A DNA stretch of 64,000 nt from the NCBI GenBank assembly GCA_020186115.1, contig WSYJ01000036.1, positions 1,054,001 to 1,118,000 on the forward strand. The letters are read 5' to 3'. The DNA is from Histomonas meleagridis (lineage: Eukaryota; Parabasalia; Tritrichomonadida; Dientamoebidae). Every line of letters starts with the position of its first letter. The first letter of the stretch is position 1. The translations under genes were made by a program, and so were the position numbers. Shown one piece after another: positions 39,051 through 48,528 of the stretch. A model generated the notes under the pieces. That model ran no database searches, had not been told where the DNA came from, and was given only the letters and a program-made list of their open reading frames with translations.

Positions 39051-41389
39051 ATGCAAAGCCCTCACAAAGGAAGAAATTGGGAAGTTCTTGTAATGATTCA
39101 AAGAATTATTTTTGGTCTAAATAAGGAAAATATTTCTAAATCAATACTTTCAATAATCGATATATTTAATGAAAATTATTCATATTCTTTTAATCTGGTT
39201 ATATCTCAAATAATATATACTTCATTTGTTGATCAAATAAATGACATTCACAATATTTTTAATTTTATGAAGGAGTTCGATACATATCAAGAAAGATGTA
39301 AAATCAAATATAAAATATTTGATGTTTTTTCTCGTTTTCTTAAAGTCGAATTTATTTGTGAAAAAAATTATCTATTAAATGAAATGATCAAATGTGGTTT
39401 TACTAAACCAGATTTTTTCTATATCGATAGCCCATATTTTGCGCACATTTCAAACAAAAAAATCGACCTATTATATTTTACTGGTAAATTTGATTTTTTC
39501 TATGATAATTATATGAAACTTAAAGAAAATGATTGGGAACTTCATAAGAAATATATTGAAGATGGAGTTAATACGAATGAAATTGCAACAATAATTCGAA
39601 ATGATGAAATAGATAAACTTCAAGAAATGTCATCACAACCAAATTTTGATTTTAATCAAACAATTGAACCTTCACTTTATGAAAGATGTTCATTTATTAA
39701 TGAAGAGGATGTTACATTAATTGATTATGCAGCATTTTTTTCTTCAGTTAAATGTTTTAAATATTTACTTATGAATGGTGCAAAAGTCGAAAATACAGGT
39801 AAATATGCAATTGCAGGAGGAAATGAAGAAATCATTCATTTATGTGAACAAAATAATTCATCATTTGAAGAAGCATATGAGACAGCAATTGAATTCCAAC
39901 GTAATGATATCTTTAAATATATTTATGAAAATAAAATAGGTAAAATTAATAATCTAGAAGAATTAGGCACTGTATGTGTTTTAAATCATAACTATGAAAT
40001 TTTTGTATTTTTAGAAAAAGAGGGAATGAAAATCAATGATTCGATTATTAAAGAATCAGCACTTATTGGCAATATATTTCTTCTTAAATCTTTTCTTAAT
40101 AAAAATCAAATCCCAAATGGTATGTTAGTTTTTTCAACAATATCAGGAAATATTGAACTTGTTGAATATATTTTAAAACAAGAAGGTATCGATATTAATG
40201 AAAAAGATATTTATATCTAGGAATTGAAATTTATTTTAATAATTTGATATCTTAAATTAATTTTTGAAAATTGTTTAAATTATTTAGAACATCACTTATT
40301 AATGCTTCATATAATGGTGATTTAAAAATAGTTAAATTACTTCTCGGACAAAAAGGAATTGATATTAATGTTAAAGATATTTATTTCTTTTGTTTAAGAT
40401 AAGTTTTAATAATTTAATGTTCCAAAATAATATTTGGAATTTATACAAAATATTTAATACAGCATTTATTGAAGCATCTTATAATGGTCACACTGAAATA
40501 ATGAAAATACTTCTTAAACAAGAAGGAATTGATATGAATGAAAAAAATGTTTATCAACTTTATTTAAAATTTATTTTAATATTTTAACACTCCATAATAA
40601 GTTTTGGAAATTATACAAAATATATGAAACACCACTTTTTTGCTCATCTCAAAATGGTTATATTGAAGCAGTTAAATTACTTCTTGAACAAGAAGGAATT
40701 GATATTAATGCTCAAGATATTTATTTATTTTATTTAATATTTATTTTAATAATTTTGGATTACAAAATAATATTCGAAAATTATTTAAATTATTTATGAC
40801 AGCACTTATTAGAGCATCTGAAGAAGGTTATATAGAAATAGTCAAATTACTTCTTAAACAAGAAGGAATTGATATTAATGCTAAAGATATTTATTTGTTT
40901 TATTTAAAATTTATTTTGATAATTTAATGTTTCAAAATAATATTCGAAAATTATTTAAATTATTTATGACAGCACTTATGTATGCATCTGAAAAGGGTTA
41001 TACAGAAATAGTTAAATTACTTCTTGAACAAGAAGGAATTGATATTAATGCTAAAGATATTTATTTGTTTTATTTAGAATTTATTTTAATAATTTCTTAT
41101 TTCAAAATAATATTTGGAAATTATTTAAATTATTTTGGACAGCACTTATGTATGCATCTGAAGAAGGTCATACAGAAATAGTTAAATTACTTCTTGAACA
41201 AGAAGGAATTGATATTAATGCTAAAAATATTTATTTGTTTTATTTAGAATTTATTTTAATAATTTCTTATTTCAAAATAATATTTGGAAATTATTTAAAT
41301 TATTTTACACAGCACTTATTATAGCATCTGATAATGGTTATACAGAAATAGTAGATTTACTATATACAGAAAAAAAAATGAAATATTAA
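39051..41389 (+). CDS. DUF3447/ankyrin protein with seven units separated by 71-nt spacers
   Basis: The first open segment, 39051-40220, has a helical N terminus and a DUF3447 domain (IIRNDEIDKLQEMSSQ; IDYAAFFSSVKCFKYLLMNGAK; KYAIAGGNEEIIHLCEQ), then SGNIELVEYILKQEGIDINEKDIY. Seven further ankyrin units follow at exactly 170-bp spacing. With a 71-nt spacer removed each time, the units map to 40286-40384, 40456-40554, 40626-40724, 40796-40894, 40966-41064, 41136-41234 and 41306-41389. Each is open (for example TALMYASEKGYTEIVKLLLEQ), and the last ends LLYTEKKMKY plus TAA. Spliced, this would be a continuous DUF3447-ankyrin protein; unspliced, translation stops at 40220. Function unknown. Confidence 0.65.
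40215..41305 (+). repeat. 170-bp tandem array: 99-nt ankyrin unit plus 71-nt spacer
   Basis: The GATATTAATG (D-I-N) word recurs at 40191, 40361, 40531 (one mismatch), 40701, 40871, 41041 and 41211, always 170 bp apart. The spacer consensus runs from TTGTTTTATTTA to AAATTATTT, with CAAAATAATATTTGG in the middle. The period is two more than a multiple of three. Confidence 0.85.
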
Positions 41390-41595
41390 ATACAAAAATA
41401 TAAATAAGCAATAAAAAAAATATTTTGTTATTTGAATTCAATTAGAATTATTTCAATAACCAGAGTTACATATGTAGCGATAACTTTTTGTAAAATTTAA
41501 TAGAATTTAAATAAGTATGGATACACAAGTATATTCAAAAAACATTGGACCGTTTAGACATCTTATATAAACGGGTTCCAATATTCCGCCTAAAA

Positions 41596-42282
41596 ATGAG
41601 TGATTTTGGCTCGAGACATAAGCTTTCCCGAAGTCATTCCAAGAGGATCAAAGGGGAAAGTGATTCTACTTTTCTTCATCTTACTCGAGCCAAACCCATC
41701 TACGTACCCAAATCGATTACCTTTACTCGTGATTCGACACCACGAACCCAACAAGCTTTTCTTGTTGAAAATAGCTGGATAACTTTAAGCGATTCACTTT
41801 CTCATTTAATTTCCCATGAAAGTGCCATGATTAATGAATATCATGCACAACATATTTTCCCACCACCTGCAGATACATCAGTTGAAGCATTTCTCCAACA
41901 CTTTGAACGTGATTCTATTAATCTTGATGATCTAGAGCAATGTGAAATGCTTAAAGCATTTTGCATATCATTTTCATCAATGTTTTCACAACATGTTCCA
42001 TATTTCTTATTATATGAAAAAGAAATGACTTATAGTGAACTCATCAAACAAGACCCTATCAGAAACTCGCCTGCTATTTTTTTGTTAAGATTTTTTTACT
42101 TTTTGCCAACAATGCTTAAGTCAGAAAAACCCGATTCAGAGCCATCAAAGCGTTTCCAAGAATACTTAAAACTAATGGTCGACTTCGCAACAAAGAATGC
42201 TGACCTGTATTTTGTTATGCCGGAACAACAGTCACAAATGAAATCGAACTCGAAGATCACTCTTGTTTTGAACAAAGCATAA
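41596..42282 (+). CDS. MRG-domain protein (MORF4/EAF3-like) without a chromodomain
   Basis: 228 residues from the first ATG at 41596. A short basic Ser-rich N terminus (SRHKLSRSHSKRIKG) is followed by an MRG-type helical domain: WITLSDSLSHLI, then VEAFLQHFERD, LEQCEMLKAFCISFSSMFSQHVPYFLLYEKE, and SPAIFLLRFFYFLPTML near the end. In other eukaryotes MRG domains scaffold the NuA4 acetyltransferase and Sin3/Rpd3S deacetylase complexes. The chromodomain that usually precedes the MRG in EAF3/MRG15 is absent, so methyl-histone reading would need a partner. The N-terminal extension to 41545 has only a TTG start. Confidence 0.75.
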   Translation: MSDFGSRHKLSRSHSKRIKGESDSTFLHLTRAKPIYVPKSITFTRDSTPRTQQAFLVENSWITLSDSLSHLISHESAMINEYHAQHIFPPPADTSVEAFLQHFERDSINLDDLEQCEMLKAFCISFSSMFSQHVPYFLLYEKEMTYSELIKQDPIRNSPAIFLLRFFYFLPTMLKSEKPDSEPSKRFQEYLKLMVDFATKNADLYFVMPEQQSQMKSNSKITLVLNKA

Positions 42283-42683
42283 ATATTATATTAAATACCA
42301 AAATATATTTAATTTGTGTTGGTAAATATCTAAAAAAATTTTAACGAGTTTTAAATTTGTGTTATGTTAATGGAAAATAATATTTTGTTTTTTTAAGAAT
42401 TTTTAAACATGATTAAAATTTATTCGAGTAAATGCATATTGTTTAAGTAATGTTTATAATTATCATTTTTCATAGTTTCTTTTTGATGAAAACCTTTTAT
42501 CATATATGTTAAAAACTCAAACAACAACAAATACTTTACAACTAACAAGTTATGCTCTAATGTTTTCATTAATTGATGGAATTAACTTGTTAAATATACC
42601 TCACAAATAAAAATGAATTTAATCTATTTAAATATATATTAACAATTATTTACATAATTAACCAAAAGGGAAATCCACCAAGC
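42283..42683. other. Convergent intergenic region
   Basis: AT-rich spacer between two convergent genes. No gene seen. Confidence 0.5.
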
Positions 42684-43919
42684 CTAAGAAATTATATTAT
42701 TGTTCAAATCATCAAATTGAGAGAAAATTGTTTTAAAGTTTTTAGGATATTCAACATTATCCTTAACTTCAAACGGGTTCAATTTTACTCTTTCAGTTTC
42801 TGTAAGTTCAATATGTTCTTTTCTCACTACCTCTATTAATCTTTCAATTTCTAGTTTTGGAATACTTGGATTATACCTTTGACAAAGTGCATCAGCAAGT
42901 AAGAATCCAATTTGTTGAATATTATTTATTTCTTTTTCATTATTATTAATTTTTTCTAATGTTATATTTAATTGATCTTTTAATTTCATTTTTTCTGTTT
43001 CGATTCTTACGCATTCATAATCTAATTTTTTATTTTCTTTTTTTAATGCTTCAATTTCAGTTTCCATTTTTTCCATTCGTTTTTGTAAATCATTATATTT
43101 TGTTTGTATTGAAATGTTTTCTATTTCTTTTTCTTGAAGAAGACTTGATAATTGTAAATCAGATTCATTTATAGTTGAAAGTTTTTGTTGAAGTTGTTGA
43201 TTACTTTTCTTTAATGAAATATTTTCTGTTTGAAGAATTGATACTTGTGTTTGTAACAAATCATTACTATCAAATGATTGACTTTGTTCTGTTTTTAATC
43301 TTTCAACTTCTAATTGGAGTGATTGTATTGATCTTTCTGATTCATCAAGTTTGCTCCTAAGAATAAATTTGTCTGAATTATTTAGCTCTTTCTCTTTTTG
43401 TAAAAGTGAATTTCCAAAATCAGATAGTTCGGCTTTGATTTTGTTTAAATTGTTTTCTCTAATTTTGTTTAAATCCTTCATTTTGCGAAGTTTGGATTTC
43501 AATATTTCGTTTTCCTTTCCGATACTATGTTTCATTTCATGCAGTTGTGATTGACAAATTGAAATTCTTTTTTGAAATTTTTCAACAATTGCTGTTAAAT
43601 CATTCATTTGATTAGGTACCCATTGTATAAATGAGATAATTTCGGTAGGTGATTCAGGATTATTTTGATGAATTTTATTGATTGCTTCAATTAAAGCTTT
43701 ACTCACTTGAGGGTTTTTCCCTACTGCACGGATTGTTAATCTGTCGACAAGTAAATGAATAAATTTTGAAAGTTGTCCAATAGGATTCTTTTCTTCTTTA
43801 ATTTCTTTTATTAATTGATCCGTAGTAAAAGAATCGTACCCAAGGCAGTATCTAATTTGTTCTGTAGATTTATTAATAATTTCATGGATTGCTTTCTCTA
43901 AGTTCTTTCTTTGTTCCAT
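42684..43919 (-). CDS. Unknown coiled-coil protein
   Basis: 411 residues from the ATG at 43919. An upstream ATG-containing extension to 43988 is hydrophobic and unlike the rest, so the shorter form is preferred. Residues about 1-110 form a compact helical head (IEAINKIHQNNPESPTEIISFIQWVPNQM). Then comes a long heptad-rich coiled coil (about 110-330; many LKKSNQQLQQKL-type segments), and a short C-terminal globular end (FLLADALCQRYNPSIPKLEIERLIEVVRKEH). No family recognised. It could be a cytoskeletal or tethering protein, but nothing in the sequence proves that. Confidence 0.7.
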   Translation of the reverse strand: MEQRKNLEKAIHEIINKSTEQIRYCLGYDSFTTDQLIKEIKEEKNPIGQLSKFIHLLVDRLTIRAVGKNPQVSKALIEAINKIHQNNPESPTEIISFIQWVPNQMNDLTAIVEKFQKRISICQSQLHEMKHSIGKENEILKSKLRKMKDLNKIRENNLNKIKAELSDFGNSLLQKEKELNNSDKFILRSKLDESERSIQSLQLEVERLKTEQSQSFDSNDLLQTQVSILQTENISLKKSNQQLQQKLSTINESDLQLSSLLQEKEIENISIQTKYNDLQKRMEKMETEIEALKKENKKLDYECVRIETEKMKLKDQLNITLEKINNNEKEINNIQQIGFLLADALCQRYNPSIPKLEIERLIEVVRKEHIELTETERVKLNPFEVKDNVEYPKNFKTIFSQFDDLNNNIIS

Positions 43920-44258
43920 CTTATTAACGTACTTTAAAAATACCGCCAAAATGTTCAGGTTAATAAAACTTATTGTTTTCATACTCACAAAGACAAAAAT
44001 GACTTGTTAAAAAACTTGAGTTAAAAAGAAAATGAAATAATTTACTATTAAAAGAATATAGATGATTATCATCTTGATTAATTTGTGTAAGCCTTATTTG
44101 ATTTTGCTAATACTCCACACAAACAAAAAATAGTTTATAGTATTGTGGTAATATTTCTTCGATTCTTATGTACTATTTATTTTTTTTTTAACTTGAAAAA
44201 TTGCTCATTTGACTTTGGCATTTTATTTTGTGAGAAAATATTTTAGACATATTTTTGT
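43920..44258. other. Divergent intergenic region
   Basis: Contains a TCATTTG Inr-like word near 44203 on the plus strand, but no ATG follows it in the frame of the next gene. Confidence 0.4.
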
Positions 44259-45560
44259 TTGACCAGTATTAACTACAAACAAACAAAAAAATCAAAGACA
44301 CCAAAAGGTTTTAGTCTAACAAACTCAGAACAAGAAACTCTTGATGATACTTTCACAGGTACATTTCAATTTGAAAAAATTTGTCAATTTTTTTTAGGTG
44401 CTTATGAAACAAAAGATAAATTCCAGCTTTCTACGGCAATTAATGAGTTCATTGAATACTCCAAGTATTTGGAAAATCCTGTTCTTCCTTTTTTGTTTGA
44501 TTACCCAATCCTCAGGATTTTAATGGAATTTATTTCTGGTCCTTATTTCCCCGAAATGCAAAGCTTTATTACTTGTATTTCACTCTTTTTAGCACATGAT
44601 GATGAAATCTCTGATTTTTTTGTAGAATCAAATTTTATTCAAATTTCCCGGAATCTTCTTCAACATGAAGAATTAGTTCCTCCTATTTTAGTGTCATTAT
44701 CTAATATTGCTAGTGTTTCTCCTGACTATCGCCATTTCATTTTAGAAAACGTCAGCATTGAATTTCTCGTAAACTTATCAAAAAGTTCTCTTCCACTTTT
44801 GGCCCAATTATCCAAAAACGCAAATGAAATTCAACGTCCATATCTACTACTAAATTATTTTATTTCTTTTTATAACACACCTGAGTCAATTAATGCTTTA
44901 TGGGGCACACATTATTTATTAACAAATTTAAAAATTGATTTAACATTATTCCAAATTCAATTTATTCCAATGTTTTTACCACTTTTATCAGATCCTACTA
45001 ATATACAAATGAATAGCATTGGCTGTATTCTTCTTACTGATTTAGCACAACATAATTTTCCGGGATTTTCCGAATTTGATATTTCGATTCTTATTCCATT
45101 TCTTAACTCCGAAAACACAGCGCTTGTTAAAACAGCGTCAACATGTTTAAAAGAAATCATTAAAAAGCAATCGGAAGAAAAAACATTCAAATTTCTTCTT
45201 GATATTATTGAAGCTTCAACTTTTATTGTTAAGAAAGAAATTATCGAAATTATATATTCATTAATAATTCATTCGACTTCTGATCAATGCGTTATGTTCA
45301 TCGATAATGGATTGTTTCCGTTCATTTCTTTCTGCTTGGATTTTGATGAAGTTATTTTGGTGAAAAATTCAATCGAAATTTTAATAAAAATTTTTTCAAC
45401 TTCAGAAGAAATTGGAAACGAAAAAAATTGTATAGAACTAATGGAATCAAACGAGATAATATCAAAAATAGAAAATTTGGATTATGATGAAGAAATAAGT
45501 TTCGAAATAAATTTGTTGCTTTCTTTAATAGAGAAATATAAACCTTTGTTTGATGAATAA
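44259..45560 (+). CDS. Armadillo-like protein lacking an in-frame ATG at its N terminus
   Basis: The open frame covers 433 codons, mostly helical repeats (ISLFLAHDDEISDFFVES; LLSDPTNIQMNSIGCILLTDLAQ) typical of armadillo/HEAT solenoids. The coding character extends up to 44259, yet the first in-frame ATG is at 44523 (codon 89). The frame upstream is closed by a TAG at 44244-44246. The real start may be on a separate 5' exon, may use a non-ATG codon, or may have been lost. I see no canonical GTAYGT or ACTAACACACAG to support an intron. Family not recognised beyond the fold. Confidence 0.6.
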   Translation: MTSINYKQTKKSKTPKGFSLTNSEQETLDDTFTGTFQFEKICQFFLGAYETKDKFQLSTAINEFIEYSKYLENPVLPFLFDYPILRILMEFISGPYFPEMQSFITCISLFLAHDDEISDFFVESNFIQISRNLLQHEELVPPILVSLSNIASVSPDYRHFILENVSIEFLVNLSKSSLPLLAQLSKNANEIQRPYLLLNYFISFYNTPESINALWGTHYLLTNLKIDLTLFQIQFIPMFLPLLSDPTNIQMNSIGCILLTDLAQHNFPGFSEFDISILIPFLNSENTALVKTASTCLKEIIKKQSEEKTFKFLLDIIEASTFIVKKEIIEIIYSLIIHSTSDQCVMFIDNGLFPFISFCLDFDEVILVKNSIEILIKIFSTSEEIGNEKNCIELMESNEIISKIENLDYDEEISFEINLLLSLIEKYKPLFDE

Positions 45561-46319
45561 ATATTTTTAAATCGAATTTTTAATGACCTCAACAAGTAAA
45601 TAGGTTAATTTATGAAACAATTTTTTAAGGTTTGGAACTTTTGATTTTTCGTTACGAAAAGTTTTATCGTACTTTCTATTTTTGAATATCAGCCCAGTTT
45701 TTCAATGAACAACTCGGTTTGAGGGAATAATAGAAATCATTCGTTGGTAGGTATATAATGCGGTCGGGATTATATACCTATTTTCGTTGGGACATCAGCG
45801 CTTCAAAGCATGATTTATCGACATTCATTGTTTTCTCTCAAATTAAAAGCACCAACATTCTTTGATCGAGCAACGAAATAAATACTCAATAAAACTAAAT
45901 AAGGGATGCAAATATGATCATAGTTATATAATTTATTTTTCATATTCACTATCATACATATTTTTATGTTTTTTATATAACACTCACTACTAATTTGACA
46001 AGAAATATATATAATACTATCTTAGGCAATATGAAAACTATTTTTTCATTTTACTTACATTATTTCATTCATTAATCTGCTATATTTATTAATATTTAAA
46101 CATGTAGAAGATGAATGGTTATGTTATTTGCGCCCACTACATACAAATGTATAAATGATTGAAAACAGCTAGTCAGGGCACAATATTGTCAACACAATAA
46201 TAATATTCTCCATTAAATGTATTTTATGGTTTTCTTCCTTAAACCATTTACATACTATGAGTGTTAAAGAACATTTATTAAGTATAATGCAAAGCTATAG
46301 CATGTATACATCAATTACA
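45561..46319. other. Intergenic region with a strong hairpin
   Basis: No gene. It holds the 12-bp inverted repeat at 45748-45780, listed separately; the rest is AT-rich. It lies between two convergent genes, so it may include 3'-end signals. Confidence 0.45.
45748..45780. repeat. Hairpin with 12-bp perfect stem
   Basis: TAGGTATATAAT and ATTATATACCTA pair perfectly around a GC-rich 9-nt loop (GCGGTCGGG). Role unknown. It could be a structured RNA element or a transposon-end relic. Confidence 0.6.
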
Positions 46320-47504
46320 TTATAGTATGTCCTTTTTATAAGTCCTCGCAGCGCATTTCAGATCTGTACCATCGAAACCATATTTAAGGAAGTTTTGTAT
46401 TTGTTTCATTGTTCCGTTCACTGTGAAATGTGTGTAGTACATTTCTCTAATTCTCTTTCTCATGCTTTCCAAATCGCTCTGATTCATTTTATCTATTTTA
46501 TCGAGTACTTTTTCCAATCCGTCATTTCTTGTTACGAATCCGAAGTTACTCCAACCAATCGAATCATAATACGGCACCCACGGCACGTCATTATATATAT
46601 AAATTGGGATTAATCCCATTTGTAATGTCTCTGTTAATCTAAAAGAGTTTCTACCATTACCACGCGGACAAAGAACAGCTTTCGAATTCTTATATATTTC
46701 GATCCAATTTTTATTATTTGTTTGTCCACAATAGAATTTATTGCCGAGTTTTTTGGTCGCGATTTTCACCATTTCTTTTCGCACCGGATGTGTTCCAAAG
46801 CGGCCCATAAACACCGCAGTATAATTCGGGTTCGGATTCGGATTCACGATATTATAATCTTGCAAAAATAAGTTTATTGGAATATGTCCAATTCCACCGG
46901 GCGCTAATATTAATACATTTTCGGGAACTTTTATGTTTTTACTCGTTTCAAGTCCTTCGTCCAAACTACTTAATGTTATGTATAAGAAATCTTTGTTAAT
47001 AAGTTTCCATAAGCCTTTAACAAATCGATAGTATGCGCCTCTTCCTTTGTTAAAGAATAAGTTGACATACTTAATGACAATTGGTACAAAAACACCAAAT
47101 TCATCAATGGACTTGTTATGGAATTCATCATACCAATATTCTTCAACTTGGCGACCACAATAACCTGAATAACATGTGCCTTTGACATTGGGATAATGCT
47201 TTTTGATGTAGTTTTGGATGATGTCATATTGCTCTTGTCTGGATTTGGAATCTGTAATGTAATGTGAACTTTGCGGAAGGTTCATACATTGCAAAATGGA
47301 ATGAATGGGATCGGGTTGATGCAATGGAATGTCATACCAAATGTTGGGAATTATCAGTGAATTGTTGTTAGATGAACATACCCAAAAAATAAGGAATATA
47401 ATTGCGTTAAGAATCATATAAAATTTGCTTGTGAAGATGGACCTTCTGACTGTATTCGGCGCAAGGAATGACTTTATTTTGGTTAAGATACGTCGCACAA
47501 CCAT
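46320..47504 (-). CDS. Exostosin-type glycosyltransferase (GT47-like), type II membrane protein
   Basis: 394 residues from the first ATG at 47504; the frame upstream to 47534 has only a GTG. A basic N-terminal tail (RRILTKIKSFLAPNTVRRS) precedes one TM helix (ILNAIIFLIFWVC), giving a Golgi type II layout. The lumenal domain ends in the exostosin core: IYKNSKAVLCPRGNGRNSFRLTETLQMGLIPIYI, then VPWVPYYDSIGWSNFGF. GT47 enzymes add glucuronic acid, xylose or related sugars. The donor here is unknown. Possible N-glycosylation sites are NKS and NGT. The ACCGTTTATTT motif ends 4 nt before the ATG. Confidence 0.82.
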   Translation of the reverse strand: MVVRRILTKIKSFLAPNTVRRSIFTSKFYMILNAIIFLIFWVCSSNNNSLIIPNIWYDIPLHQPDPIHSILQCMNLPQSSHYITDSKSRQEQYDIIQNYIKKHYPNVKGTCYSGYCGRQVEEYWYDEFHNKSIDEFGVFVPIVIKYVNLFFNKGRGAYYRFVKGLWKLINKDFLYITLSSLDEGLETSKNIKVPENVLILAPGGIGHIPINLFLQDYNIVNPNPNPNYTAVFMGRFGTHPVRKEMVKIATKKLGNKFYCGQTNNKNWIEIYKNSKAVLCPRGNGRNSFRLTETLQMGLIPIYIYNDVPWVPYYDSIGWSNFGFVTRNDGLEKVLDKIDKMNQSDLESMRKRIREMYYTHFTVNGTMKQIQNFLKYGFDGTDLKCAARTYKKDIL

Positions 47505-47508
47505 TCCG

Positions 47509-47519
47509 AAATAAACGGT
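47509..47519 (-). promoter_or_regulatory. ACCGTTTATTT motif upstream of the glycosyltransferase
   Basis: Perfect 11-mer shared with the beta-tubulin promoter and at nearly the same distance from the ATG (4 nt here, 5 nt there). Confidence 0.4.
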
Positions 47520-48528
47520 CGATGGAGGTGGCACTTTTTTATAAGGATGGGCACATTGGAAGACAAAAAAATACTCATTAAATTAAAATTTTTGTTCAAA
47601 CAAAGAAAGTACTGTCTGTGTAAAATATCCTATTTGGTTAAATAATTAGGTGATTTTATTTTAAACGTTTATAATATATTTACATAATATGACAATGGAA
47701 TAAATAATGTAAAAATGAGTGGTAAAAAGTTAAAATGGATATTCGTATGTTTTTACAAAGGTGTGGACACTACTTCCATTTATATTCCGCCAAAATAATT
47801 TTAATAATATTATATATATATATATATGTATATGTATGGCTTTGGAGTTACCAAAAAGTATTGTGATGCTTGATTTTTTCTCATTGCTTAACTCATCACA
47901 ACGTCAGTTTTTGCTACGTAAAACATTTAAAAAATTGGAAAATATCATTTTGGAATTTATGTTTTACAAGCTTATGTAATAATTTTTTATTCGTTGTTTT
48001 AGAATAATAAAATATGTTTTAATATCTAGAAGTTTGCCAGACAGATTTATCTTTTATATCTTATTTTTCGCAATAATAATGTTTCGAAACTAAAATAAAA
48101 ATTTCTTGAAAATTCTCTGATAGAAATCGAAATAAATTATTATTTGGATAGCATAAAGTATATTTGTAAAAGTCAATTATTCGTTAAACAAAAATTTTAC
48201 TGTGAATGGGTTTTGGAGGAATTTTAAAAAACCAAAATTGCTAACAAAGCATAATTATAACATACAAATGAAATAGAAAGATAGGTTCGAGAAAACAAGA
48301 GCTTTGCTGAATAGGATAAGTTTTTATCTATCAAGGATAAAGCTGCATGCAAAAAATTATTCCCTAACGTACAGATTTTTGACCGTTTAAAACCCGATGG
48401 ATCATTCCAATTTAACGTATCCCCACTTTTTAAATTTATTTTGATCCCACATGATGGGTAACCCCTTTATATTTAGCCCACTTTTTTCAATTCAAAAAGC
48501 TGATGATTGAAACGGAAATTTTACTTCG
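47520..48528. other. 1-kb intergenic region
   Basis: Contains a (TA)n microsatellite at about 47811-47827 and a 59-bp fragment of SMC5 (47841-47899). The rest is AT-rich with no gene recognised. Confidence 0.45.
47841..47899 (-). pseudogene. Duplicated fragment of the SMC5 3' coding region
   Basis: 59 bp matching 35161-35219 with three differences. In the SMC5 frame it still reads RKNQASQYFLVTPK but carries a TAA stop after two residues. It is flanked by a TA microsatellite on one side and non-SMC5 sequence on the other. Confidence 0.8.

Noticed and set aside
40927-41181. Reading the ankyrin spacer as a membrane segment (LFYLEFILIISYFKIIFGNYLNYF)
   Set aside because: The hydrophobicity is a by-product of AT-rich codons. 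The frame leaves the ankyrin reading after the spacer and soon hits a stop, and in other units the same frame stops inside the spacer.
39051-41389. CRISPR-like array
   Set aside because: Regular spacing exists, but the repeats are coding ankyrin units and the spacers are themselves conserved; nuclear eukaryotic context.
44244-44300. Canonical trichomonad intron at the start of the armadillo-like gene
   Set aside because: GTATTAACTAC is superficially similar, but neither GTAYGT nor ACTAACACACAG with a following AG is present.
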